Assembly (NCBI GenBank): GCA_022843785.1 | Contig: JALHMZ010000004.1 | Span: 62,001 to 126,000, forward strand | From: Nitrospira sp. | GTDB lineage: Bacteria; Nitrospirota; Nitrospiria; Nitrospirales; Nitrospiraceae | DNA: 64,000 nt | Direction of reading: 5' to 3' | In this document: piece after piece, positions 6,956-14,370 of the stretch | Layout of the letters: the number at the start of each line of letters is the position of its first letter | Position numbering within the stretch: the first letter of the stretch is position 1 | Made by a program: the position numbers and the translations under genes | The notes under the pieces: model-generated | The model's database searches: none | What the model was told of the DNA's origin: nothing | What the model saw: only the letters and a program-made list of their open reading frames with translations

Positions 6956-8031
6956 TCCCCCAACTCAATCGCTTTCATCCGCTTCCGGACATCGATCTTC
7001 CAACTCAAGGGACCAAACAGCTGCCGCAATCGCTCCCCCAACAGACCCAACGCCTCTTCTTCACTCATCATCAGCTGGCCCTGTTTCACACAGGACACCG
7101 CAGCCATGCGCTTGAGATAGCCATAGATGCTGATGGTCAACCGCATGAGCCGTTCATCGAGGACGAGCTCCTTGCCCTCGACCTGCTTGGTTTCCAGCGT
7201 ATGCAGTTCCGTGATGCGTTGCTGCAAATCGACCCACAAGGGATGCAATGGCCAGCGTGACCGGTTGGTGTCCTCCGTCCGAGACCGCAGGGTATCGTGA
7301 AACTCGGTCAGGTACCGAAGCAGCATCCCCTGATGTTCCTGAAGATCGGCAAAGGTCCCGATCCAGAATCGTTTTAACACCGGCTTTCTCACCTGCCACT
7401 CAATCCGCCAGACGTGTTCTTCTTGCCCCCAGAGTTCGTAGAACCAGACTTTGGCGCTCTCCTGTCGGATCTCCGCGATCTTGTCATAGACCCGGAGCAC
7501 CACATCGCCCTTCCCGAGCGTGAAGGTTTGAATGGTGCCATGCTCGCGATGTTGGCTGTCTTTATCCGACTGACTAACAAACGAATCGGCATCAAAGTCG
7601 CGTTCTGCCAGGGAGTAATCGAAGCAGAAATCCACGCGTGACAGGGTCTCCGGTTGCTCCACGTCACAGCCGATCCCAGTTGCCCATGCCAGAAACTGGT
7701 CATGGAGGGCTGCAGCTGATTGTCGCCAGAGGGCTTGGCTGCGGAAGGTTACGAAGCACGAGGGATGGTTAAACTCTCCCAGTTCAATCTTGAAGTCTTC
7801 ATTCGTCAGCACGAAGGGGTAACCGGAGCTACTCCCGTAGGGCTGGAGGAAAAACTCGGTGCCCCCCAGTGTGACCGCGCGAGGCTCCCGGCTCTTGTCC
7901 ATGCGGAGTTGTTCCTTGATCACCGCGAGCTTCGCGAAGTCGAGATGTTTCGTTGAAGGAGGGCCGAGGTAATAGGCACACTGGACCGTATCAATGCCGT
8001 GCAGAAGCAGCTTGGGTGCATCACCAGCCAT
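6949..8031 (-). CDS. Rep-like replication-initiation protein
   Basis: 360-aa protein that resembles Rep_trans/phage replication-initiation factors: a central SRVDFCFDY strand, a VLRVYDKIAEI segment and WRIEWQVRKPVLKRF, the pattern in which family members place metal ligands and the nicking Tyr (family knowledge; I have not aligned it). Two similar-sized halves and no membrane segment. ATG 8031 lies 8 bp after the stop of the RHH gene. A replication protein together with a serine recombinase points to an integrative plasmid-like or phage-like element able to replicate after excision. The call is by motif appearance. Confidence 0.65.
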   Translation of the reverse strand: MAGDAPKLLLHGIDTVQCAYYLGPPSTKHLDFAKLAVIKEQLRMDKSREPRAVTLGGTEFFLQPYGSSSGYPFVLTNEDFKIELGEFNHPSCFVTFRSQALWRQSAAALHDQFLAWATGIGCDVEQPETLSRVDFCFDYSLAERDFDADSFVSQSDKDSQHREHGTIQTFTLGKGDVVLRVYDKIAEIRQESAKVWFYELWGQEEHVWRIEWQVRKPVLKRFWIGTFADLQEHQGMLLRYLTEFHDTLRSRTEDTNRSRWPLHPLWVDLQQRITELHTLETKQVEGKELVLDERLMRLTISIYGYLKRMAAVSCVKQGQLMMSEEEALGLLGERLRQLFGPLSWKIDVRKRMKAIELGEW

Positions 8032-8039
8032 CGTACACG

Positions 8040-8327
8040 CTACTTTTGCCGTTTCTTCGCTGGAGCCATCACTTCCCCTAATCCTTTTAAGGCCTCTCCG
8101 GTGAGTTTCTGTAACCCCCTGGCAGCCTGTTCTTTATGCCCCGCCTTCGCTTGCTCGAAGGTCGTCGCCATCATGTCCAGGATGGGCTGTTGCTCAGCCA
8201 GCAGCTCCCGAATCATCTCCGCGCGAGGTTTATCCATCGCACGGGCCAATCGTGTGACTGTCTCGTACAATTCCGCAGGCAGCGACAACAACACCCGGTG
8301 AGGCGCACTCTTTGGTTTTGGGCTCAT
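8040..8327 (-). CDS. Small DNA-binding-like protein (ribbon-helix-helix type)
   Basis: 95-aa basic protein. The N-terminal part (HRVLLSLPAELYETVTRLARAMDKPRAEMIRELL) has the strand-helix-helix layout of ribbon-helix-helix proteins. The C-terminal half is a Lys/Ala-rich amphipathic helix ending in KKRQK. First gene of the operon, with a good promoter 28-56 bp upstream and GAGGGA before the ATG. Likely an autorepressor or copy-number regulator of the Rep gene (inference from position). Confidence 0.65.
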   Translation of the reverse strand: MSPKPKSAPHRVLLSLPAELYETVTRLARAMDKPRAEMIRELLAEQQPILDMMATTFEQAKAGHKEQAARGLQKLTGEALKGLGEVMAPAKKRQK

Positions 8328-8354
8328 GTATGTCCCTCAGTTATATATATTGTC

Positions 8355-8383
8355 TTATATCTTTATGCTATAGATACTGTCAA
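8355..8383 (-). promoter_or_regulatory. Promoter of the RHH-Rep-recombinase operon
   Basis: On the minus strand TTGACA (8383-8378) and ATATAA (8360-8355) are 17 bp apart, a near-consensus sigma70 promoter. The surrounding DNA is very AT-rich (TATATATA near 8343-8350). It faces the RHH gene that starts at 8327. Confidence 0.75.
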
Positions 8384-8410
8384 GACCTTGGTGCTGAGAC
8401 GAGAGCGAGT

Positions 8411-8441
8411 GTATTCCTAGGCCCCCGTGTTACTGAGACGG
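8411..8441. repeat. 31-bp direct repeat, copy 1
   Basis: GTATTC-TAGGCCCCCGTGTTACTGAGA recurs at 11344-11374 with two mismatches. In this copy CCCCGT...ACGGGG can form a small hairpin. The two copies are in the same orientation, 2.93 kb apart, in accessory DNA. Confidence 0.8.
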
Positions 8442-8663
8442 GGCATTTCCGCCCGTCCGGCTCGCGCCGGATCGGTCGGATACGCAACTCCGATGTTTTC
8501 TGGACTTCTTGAAAGGTTCCGTTCGAAATGAGAAAAGTTCTATTGCTCGTTGGTTTCGGATCATCCATGATTCCGTAACGGTTTGAAGGCCGCTGGCCCC
8601 TGCAAACAAGGGAAAGACAGCAAGTTGCCAGCATTCCTGCTTTGTTATGCTATACTCTCAGGA
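8442..8663. other. Intergenic stretch without a recognised gene
   Basis: About 220 bp between repeat copy 1 and the next gene. It holds a short CCGGCTCGCGCCGG dyad near 8457-8471 and a TATACT-like box at 8651-8656 just before the next gene. Nothing else recognised. Confidence 0.4.
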
Positions 8664-9011
8664 ATGTTATTTCGAATGGTGCCTCACATGCGAGTCTTCG
8701 GGTGGCTCACGCTCCTGATTTGTCTGGGAACCACGGGAGACCTGGTACACGACCTGGCGTTTGAAGAGCCTAACGTGGCGACTGATGACCAGGCAACCGC
8801 CGACGAGCCGGATAATGCTGCCGAACATGTGCTCATGCCCTCGCCGCGAGCGGACAGTTCAGCCACGGACGCGGTCACGGTCGTGCTTGATCTCGAGACA
8901 TTGTCCGTTGTGAGACCGTTGACTGGCCACACGGCGTTGAAGACCACTCCATCAAGTCATCCGCCTCCCCGTCACGCCCCCATTGCCTTTTCCGTACCGC
9001 TTCGCATTTGA
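8664..9011 (+). CDS. Small exported protein of unknown function
   Basis: About 115 aa from ATG 8664 (alternative ATG 8688). A hydrophobic N-terminal stretch VFGWLTLLICLG looks like a signal peptide or anchor. The rest is acidic (EEPNVATDDQATADEPDNA) and then Pro/His-rich. No family recognised. It precedes the Omp85-like gene by 75 bp on the same strand and may form a small envelope operon with it. Start position uncertain. Confidence 0.5.
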   Translation: MLFRMVPHMRVFGWLTLLICLGTTGDLVHDLAFEEPNVATDDQATADEPDNAAEHVLMPSPRADSSATDAVTVVLDLETLSVVRPLTGHTALKTTPSSHPPPRHAPIAFSVPLRI

Positions 9012-9086
9012 ACCCGTCCAGCGTCTCCACGCTCTGCGCTCGTCCGGCTAATCGGCGGGCGCCTCATTTCTCTATGGAGGCCTGCG

Positions 9087-10394
9087 ATGCGACACGTCTA
9101 TATCTGTTCAATCCGTGTGCCTAGTTTCTGTCGGTTTTCCCTCGCGTGCTGCCTAGTACTCATGCTCAGTCACTCCACAGGGGCTGCGTCAGCGCTGGCA
9201 GCAAGCGGCCTACTGGACGGTGAGACTGTCTCGATAGAAACCGTCCACATTGAGGGTCTCATCCATACGAAGCCGGAGACACTCCTTCGATTGCTGCCGC
9301 GGTCTGTGCCGGCCGAGTTCACGCGAGCTGAGGTGGAGGAGTTTGAGCGGCGGGTGCGGAATCTGAGCCTCTTCGATCGCGTGCAGGTGACCCGTTCAGA
9401 TCGGAATGTGACGATCGACGTAGAGGAAAAAATCACTCTTGCGCCGATCCTCAACTTCACGAGCGGGAGCAGCGTGAAGGATCTGAATGCGACCGTCGGG
9501 CTCGTGGAATACAACCTATTTGGGACAGGCACACATCTCGGCGGACAGTTCAACTACAGTCAACGTGGACCGAACGTGGAGGTGTGGCTCTCGCAACATA
9601 GCTATGAGCCGGACCGGTGGGCCAAAGAGATCAAGGGGGCTTACAATGTGAACGGAATCCGATTCGCCGACTCGGCATCAACCTGGACCCGTAATCGTAT
9701 CGGGGGGGAGGTGGAACTCAAAGGGCCCTACCGCTATGGCTCACCCTTACGGTATGAGGTGGTTGTGAAGGTCTATCACGAGCTGATCAACGACGAGCAA
9801 GGCGGACAACGCTCGCCTGATGGGTACTACGTGGGCATGATCCCAGAGATCATGTGGGACAAGTATCACTGGCACGATTTAGTGCCGAGCGGGTATCGGA
9901 TCGGGCTTGCGCTGAAGCCTGGATTCTTTTTCGGCGCGAATCAGCAGCGCCATGAAGTTGAGTTGAGTTACCTCCAGGGCATCCCCCTCAGCTCCACCAC
10001 CGTGTTGATGATTAACAGCCTCGCGGAGGCGGTCAATTCCTCTGGAAATCCGAATCACAGTCTTTTGATTGGGAGTATCGCCGGGGTGCGGGGGCTGTCT
10101 GATAATCTCTATCGCAATCGTGCGCAGGCCTATACCAACATGGAACTCAGGCATGCCATTCAAGTGGCACCACGCTGGGCAACACAGGGGGTCCTGTTCT
10201 CCGATTTCGGCGCATTTCAATCCTTCACCGGGGATGGAAACGTTCGAGACTGGCGCGGAACTGTGAATATAGGGGCCGGGATGCGCATCATACCAACATT
10301 CTTGTCCAATACGCTCTTGCGAGTTGACGTGGCCCATTTGTTCTCACCGAGCCCGAATTCCCTGATTCAGTTCGGCATCACGCAGTATTTCTAA
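9087..10394 (+). CDS. Omp85/BamA-TamA-like outer-membrane protein with one POTRA domain
   Basis: 435 aa. A signal peptide (LACCLVLMLSHSTGAASALA) is followed by one POTRA-like domain (IETVHIEGLIHTKPETLLR ... LFDRVQVT ... VTIDVEEK, about residues 45-125) and a beta-barrel (surface antigen, about residues 130-435) with alternating hydrophobic strands and a terminal Phe. Full BamA has five POTRAs, so this is a small Omp85 relative like TamA fragments or two-partner transporters; function in translocation or insertion is inferred. The start ATG follows TATGGAGG. It lies in the island, between the tRNA-Asn 3' end and the second copy of its attachment-like repeat, which is unusual cargo. Confidence 0.8.
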   Translation: MRHVYICSIRVPSFCRFSLACCLVLMLSHSTGAASALAASGLLDGETVSIETVHIEGLIHTKPETLLRLLPRSVPAEFTRAEVEEFERRVRNLSLFDRVQVTRSDRNVTIDVEEKITLAPILNFTSGSSVKDLNATVGLVEYNLFGTGTHLGGQFNYSQRGPNVEVWLSQHSYEPDRWAKEIKGAYNVNGIRFADSASTWTRNRIGGEVELKGPYRYGSPLRYEVVVKVYHELINDEQGGQRSPDGYYVGMIPEIMWDKYHWHDLVPSGYRIGLALKPGFFFGANQQRHEVELSYLQGIPLSSTTVLMINSLAEAVNSSGNPNHSLLIGSIAGVRGLSDNLYRNRAQAYTNMELRHAIQVAPRWATQGVLFSDFGAFQSFTGDGNVRDWRGTVNIGAGMRIIPTFLSNTLLRVDVAHLFSPSPNSLIQFGITQYF

Positions 10395-10632
10395 TCCGAG
10401 GGTATGGAGGTCTCTTACTACTGTGAGATGGACGTTCTAGGCGACATAGACTATAAGTGCCTGGCCTGAGCCATATCCGTCCAAACAAGTTTCTTAGCTG
10501 TCTAACTGAATGAAATTGTGAACACGTAAGATAACCATCACGGGGGGATTGCACCGCAAATATTCAGTTGGCTTCCATCTCACTCGCTCGCTATCAGAAT
10601 CGTGCAGTGCCAGAGCCCAGATCTGTTACCGA

Positions 10633-10644
10633 CGGGGAGCCAAT
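10633..10644. repeat. Attachment-site-like repeat (copy 2)
   Basis: CGGGGAGCCAAT is identical to the tRNA-Asn 3' end plus AAT (4968-4979). It is followed 8 bp later by a hairpin like those after copies 1 and 3. It is a candidate attR between two stacked insertions. The identity is short, so coincidence is possible. Confidence 0.5.
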
Positions 10645-10652
10645 TTCCACTG

Positions 10653-10687
10653 AACGGTCACTGTTCCCACTGGGAGCGGTGGCCGTT
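10653..10687. terminator. Terminator-like hairpin after attachment-like copy 2
   Basis: AACGGTCAC / GTGGCCGTT (one wobble) with an inner CCC...GGG, followed by TTCTATTT. It is placed like the terminator that follows tRNA-Asn. Confidence 0.55.
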
Positions 10688-10760
10688 TCTATTTACAGGT
10701 CCTGCTTTGCAAGTCTGCGGGAAGCGTATCGATGGCCATCAGTTCTTCGGCAGAACGACA

Positions 10761-11066
10761 TTAGGCTTCGATCAATGCGGCCCGCCGTACTGTTGGTGCG
10801 CCAGCCTTGCGTGCCTGCCACAGGTCATAGGCGGCCTGCTGCGCCAGCCACACATCGGCGCGGCCTCCGTGTTTCACGCCGAGCCACCCTTCTAATCGCA
10901 GGGCCATTTCCGGAGAGATCGCTGCGCGGCCATTCAAGACGCGCGACAATGCGGCACGAGTCACGCCCAATTGTGCCGCAGCTTGCGTCACGGTCAAGCC
11001 CAAGGCAGGTAAAATATCCTCCCTCAACGTTTCGCCTGGGTGTAACGGATTATGCATGCGGCTCAT
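10761..11066 (-). CDS. higA: HigA-family antitoxin (XRE HTH), no adjacent HigB
   Basis: 101 aa with the HigA opening HPGETLREDILPALGLTVTQAAAQLGV, an XRE helix-turn-helix (TRAALSRVLNGRAAISPEMALRLEGWLG) and the WLAQQAAYDLWQA tail typical of HigA. It normally neutralises and autoregulates the RNase toxin HigB, usually encoded just upstream. Upstream here (11067-11500) I see no HigB frame on this strand; only a promoter. It is thus a solitary antitoxin, an orphan regulator or a remnant. ATG 11066 follows AGGAGG. The downstream end lies close to the second attachment-like site. Confidence 0.85.
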   Translation of the reverse strand: MSRMHNPLHPGETLREDILPALGLTVTQAAAQLGVTRAALSRVLNGRAAISPEMALRLEGWLGVKHGGRADVWLAQQAAYDLWQARKAGAPTVRRAALIEA

Positions 11067-11087
11067 GTCGTCTTCCTCCTAGTGATA

Positions 11088-11114
11088 ATCATAGCGTGGC
11101 GCATCGCATGTCAA
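11088..11114 (-). promoter_or_regulatory. Possible higA promoter
   Basis: Minus-strand TTGACA (11114-11109) and TATGAT (11093-11088) with a short 15-bp spacer, 22 bp before the higA ATG. The boxes are good, the spacing is short. Confidence 0.45.
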
Positions 11115-11520
11115 CACCGAACGTGACAAACCTTGGCTATCACAAATACTTATCGAGGAAGTATACCGCCTCAACGGTGAATCCACCGCTGCAGAACTCG
11201 GCCGGAGAACGGGTGGCTACACAGAATACACAAGGAAGCCCTCCGTACAAGGTTGGATTGCAAGACGCGACCCCAGTTGGCAGTCATACATTCCTGAACG
11301 GCTTCAGTAACTGGCCGCCCATTCTTCCTATGCTTTCTCCTGCGTATTCATAGGCCCCCGTGTTACTGAGATGGGCAGGTGCTCCGCGCCGCCTTAGTGG
11401 CGCGGGAAACACCAGCGTCCGACCTCAGCAGAGCTTGACAGGTTCCAACGGGCAGCCTAGCCTTACCAACGGAAATCGAGCGGCTTCATAGATTACTTGA
11501 TAGATAGAAGGTATCAATCA
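11115..11520. other. Intergenic accessory DNA
   Basis: About 400 bp with no supported gene. It holds repeat copy 2 (11344-11374) and, just after it, a GC-rich dyad CCGCGCC...GGCGCGG near 11383-11405. Confidence 0.4.
11344..11374. repeat. 31-bp direct repeat, copy 2
   Basis: Matches 8411-8441 with two mismatches and the same orientation. Both copies are followed by a GC-rich hairpin-forming segment. Confidence 0.8.
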
Positions 11521-11943
11521 ATGGCCAGCTACATGCCGCAACGTGTGTTCAACATGTGCGCCGTTACAGCCGTACAACACACCGCTTCAGAAGATACAAC
11601 GATTGAGGAGTTCGCGAAACGCATATCGGATAGCTATCGCCGCTACTACATCGATGACGGCTATGAAGAGGATATCGTTCTTGCTGCACATAACGTGGTA
11701 AAATTCATCGAATCTTCGTTTCGCGATACGAAAGCGACGTCAGCCGTCAGGCAGCTTCAGTACTGTATAAAGAAATTTCATCCAAGCGGAAAAAAGCGGT
11801 TCTTCCTACAAGGAACGATCTTCACGCAGCAAAAAACTCCACTGCCCAATAGAGTAAGCCAATGTCTTAACGACATCGTCGTTTTCCACTTGGGTACCTT
11901 ATCAGGCAAGTTTCCAATAGCTCCCAAAGACTGGTCTCTGTGA
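11521..11943 (+). CDS. Hypothetical protein in the accessory region
   Basis: 140 aa from ATG 11521 (AGAAGG about 9 nt upstream; a TTG-type start at 11497 is possible). It is soluble, with an acidic helical middle (DSYRRYYIDDGYEEDIVLAAHNVVKFIESSF) and a basic C-terminal part. AT content and codon use differ visibly from the GC-rich core genes (more AAA, ATT), a sign of transfer. No family recognised. It shares orientation with the HNH-like gene 124 bp downstream. Confidence 0.55.
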   Translation: MASYMPQRVFNMCAVTAVQHTASEDTTIEEFAKRISDSYRRYYIDDGYEEDIVLAAHNVVKFIESSFRDTKATSAVRQLQYCIKKFHPSGKKRFFLQGTIFTQQKTPLPNRVSQCLNDIVVFHLGTLSGKFPIAPKDWSL

Positions 11944-12067
11944 CTTAGTCACTGCCCTATAAGGCGTTGCGCCTGACGCACAAACCGTTAAGCTGTTTTA
12001 ATCGAATGTGCAACTTGCACTCTAGCGCGAGCAATCTTGATCGTTAGGCTAACAAAATCAGCTGAAG

Positions 12068-12835
12068 ATGAAGAAGTCCGATAAAAGGTGTGCATTCTGC
12101 TTTCAAGCCAACAAACTGACGAGGGAACATATCTGGCCTGAAGGCATACTTAAGAGGCTCCCTACCTACACGGCAAGGTTCAATGAGAATGCTGACAAGG
12201 TCATCGGTGGCGACCATATCATTAAAGATGTGTGCGTCACCTGCAACAATGGTGCGCTGAGCGAGCTGGACGCATATGGGTGCACGTTATTTGATAAGTA
12301 CTTTCATGCAGTAGCTGAACCCGAGACGGAACTCCAATTTGAGTATGATTACGATAAGCTCCTTCGATGGCTGGCAAAAATTGCGTACAACACTGTCCGA
12401 TCTTCAGCTAATCCAAAGCTATCTTTGCTGCAAGCCTTGACGCCCTATATTCTGGGGCAATCCGTACGGCCATCGGAAATGGAACTATATTTAGACATTG
12501 TGACGCATTCAGCTGTTCCTACCGTTCACGGCGTTGAAAAATTCCCGGCGACTGCTTACCGTAGTGCTCGTGTTGAAAGGGTGCCACCGTTACCTGACTG
12601 GTGTGTAGTAAGGCTTGTTTCCATAAACTCCTTCTACTTTTACATTTTGCTATTTGAAAACAACTATCGTGAAAACGACGACCTTGCAAAAGTGAGGCGG
12701 TTGATGAAAGGCGTCTTAGTTCCACCTGAAAGTGCCAGTCTTGTGTTACCCCGCTCCACAACCGGAGCTTTCGATGTCCATAAAGACCACCTGTTATCCA
12801 ACTTTGACAAATATCGGAAGTTTTTCAGGGGGTGA
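12068..12835 (+). CDS. HNH-endonuclease-like protein
   Basis: 255 aa. The N-terminus has a zinc-finger/HNH pattern: CAFCFQ near residue 9, TREHIWPEG about ten residues later and CVTCNNGALSELD near residue 58, as in HNH proteins of mobile or defence regions. The remaining 190 residues are helical with no motif I know. Function is a predicted nuclease; the target is unknown. AT-rich composition marks it as acquired. It lies just before the third attachment-like repeat, at the island's far end. Confidence 0.65.
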   Translation: MKKSDKRCAFCFQANKLTREHIWPEGILKRLPTYTARFNENADKVIGGDHIIKDVCVTCNNGALSELDAYGCTLFDKYFHAVAEPETELQFEYDYDKLLRWLAKIAYNTVRSSANPKLSLLQALTPYILGQSVRPSEMELYLDIVTHSAVPTVHGVEKFPATAYRSARVERVPPLPDWCVVRLVSINSFYFYILLFENNYRENDDLAKVRRLMKGVLVPPESASLVLPRSTTGAFDVHKDHLLSNFDKYRKFFRG

Positions 12836-12961
12836 CTTAGATTAAGCCAAACAAGGCAATACACTCGACTACACCAAATCTTATTACGGCTATGCCTGGC
12901 ACTATAATTCCGGTCCTTTGAGCCTCAATGCTTGAGTCCAGTACCCATATTTATTCTCGCT

Positions 12962-12973
12962 GGGAGCCAATCT
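12962..12973. repeat. Attachment-site-like repeat (copy 3)
   Basis: GGGAGCCAATCT equals 4970-4981 at the tRNA-Asn 3' end. The similarity continues as a pattern: CAAAAC then a GGG-rich hairpin follows both copies. It probably marks the original sequence downstream of tRNA-Asn and so the right boundary of the island. Confidence 0.6.
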
Positions 12974-12980
12974 TGATACA

Positions 12981-13014
12981 AAACGGGTGACACCTTGATT
13001 GCTGTCACCCGTTT
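12981..13014. terminator. Terminator-like hairpin, perhaps the original tRNA-Asn terminator
   Basis: Perfect 12-bp stem AAACGGGTGACA / TGTCACCCGTTT with a 10-nt loop, followed by CTTGC. Confidence 0.7.
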
Positions 13015-13345
13015 CTTGCAAAAGCGCCGCTCTACCTTCCACCCAATCAAGAACCGCCGGAACCATACATTTTGTTTCCGACATTGCCATAGCCATTTCT
13101 ACTATCTGTTGGTGAAAGTTCACGCGACGCCGCCAGAGAAGTGGATTACCGATCAGCTGACCGAGCCACGGCGCCGCTTTTCAGGACAATTTCACAGGTA
13201 TGGTCCAGCCGCTCGATGTGCTCGTAAACTGCCCGGAGATCTATCCCTCCCCCTCATGCTCCATGATTCGCTTGGCTGACAAGAGCGGACTCCAACAACA
13301 TATTCACAGTACGCACCAGGCCCCGTTTTGCATTATGATGAGGGG

Positions 13346-14332
13346 ATGAACGACACCGCCTCGACTTTCCGCCCGCCGCTGCTGCTTCGCAACGCGCATC
13401 TCATGACATTGGTGCCTCGGTACTTGCCGCGGGACCTCTCGCTGGGGACAATCCCGCAAGAGCCTCGCTTTTTTACAACGAGACCCGATACCCAACTGCT
13501 GGGGTTCTGCCATTGGCGAGACAATCGAACGGTCTGCCCCACGGTGGTGTTAGTTCACGGCCTGGAAGGCTCCAGTGAATCGAGATACATGCTCGGCATC
13601 GCGGCAAAGGCGTATCGGGCCGGGTTCAATGTCATTCGCATGAATCAACGTACCTGCGGCGGAACCGAACATCTGACGCCGACCCTCTATAACAGCGGCC
13701 TCAGCGAAGACTATCGCGCCGTCGTCACGGAGCTTGCCAAACAGGACGGACTCGATCGGATCTGGCTGGTCGGCTATTCGATGGGTGGAAATCTTGTCTT
13801 AAAAGCTGCAGGAGAATTGGGCATATCCCAGCCGGCGCTTGCAGGCGTTCTGGCCGTCTGTCCGAACATCGACCCGACGCGATGCGCCGAGGCCCTGGAG
13901 CAGCCGCGCAACTGGATCTATCACAAACATTTTCTCTTGAATCTCAAGGACCGGCTGCGGCGCAAAGCCGCACTTTTTCCAGGCAGATGGGATCTGTCAC
14001 AACTGGATCGTATCTCATGTATCAGTGAATTCGACGATGTCTATACGGCTCATGACGGAGGCTATCGGAACGGCGCCGACTATTACGACCGGGCCGGTGC
14101 GCGCCATGTGCTGGGTGCCATTGCAGTTCCCACTCTTATCATCACTGCCCAAGACGATCCCTTCATTCCCTACTCGATGTTCACGATTCCAGTGATTCAG
14201 CGACACCCGACGATTCGCGTCGTCGCACCTCGCCATGGAGGCCATTGCGGGTTTTTTCACGGAAGCCGAAACGGAGAAGATTCCTATTGGGCGGAGAATC
14301 GGATCGTGGAGTTTTTACGGGAACATGCGTGA
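13346..14332 (+). CDS. YheT-type alpha/beta hydrolase
   Basis: 328 aa from ATG 13346 (GAGGGG directly upstream). Alpha/beta-hydrolase of the YheT/UPF0017 family: VLVHGLEGSSES forms the oxyanion region, GYSMGG (about residue 146) is the nucleophile elbow with Ser, DDPFIP carries the acid, and RHGGHCGF near residue 300 the His. Esterase or lipase activity is assumed; the natural substrate is unknown. No signal peptide. It stands convergent to the proteasome locus, which begins 39 bp after its stop on the other strand. First core gene after the island. Confidence 0.88.
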   Translation: MNDTASTFRPPLLLRNAHLMTLVPRYLPRDLSLGTIPQEPRFFTTRPDTQLLGFCHWRDNRTVCPTVVLVHGLEGSSESRYMLGIAAKAYRAGFNVIRMNQRTCGGTEHLTPTLYNSGLSEDYRAVVTELAKQDGLDRIWLVGYSMGGNLVLKAAGELGISQPALAGVLAVCPNIDPTRCAEALEQPRNWIYHKHFLLNLKDRLRRKAALFPGRWDLSQLDRISCISEFDDVYTAHDGGYRNGADYYDRAGARHVLGAIAVPTLIITAQDDPFIPYSMFTIPVIQRHPTIRVVAPRHGGHCGFFHGSRNGEDSYWAENRIVEFLREHA

Positions 14333-14370
14333 GTAAGATCGACTGTGCCAGGCCCGGTGCAGCCGGGGAA

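Larger units (their letters stand above)
10395..10760. other. Intergenic stretch containing a second attachment-like site
   Basis: 366 bp with no convincing gene. It contains the tRNA-end repeat (10633-10644) and the hairpin at 10653-10687 described separately. Confidence 0.5.
12836..13345. other. Intergenic stretch at the distal island end
   Basis: About 510 bp without a supported gene. It contains attachment-like copy 3 and a strong hairpin, listed separately. From about 13200 the composition returns to that of the core genome. Confidence 0.5.

Noticed and set aside
11944..12060. Integron attC-like site between the two AT-rich ORFs (GTTAGGC and GTTAAGC cores)
   Set aside because: A GTTRRRY core is present twice but no matching R'' core in inverse orientation at the right distance, and no integrase nearby.
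12902..13123. Minus-strand 73-aa ORF across attachment copy 3
   Set aside because: Crosses the perfect hairpin and shows no ribosome site or family motif.
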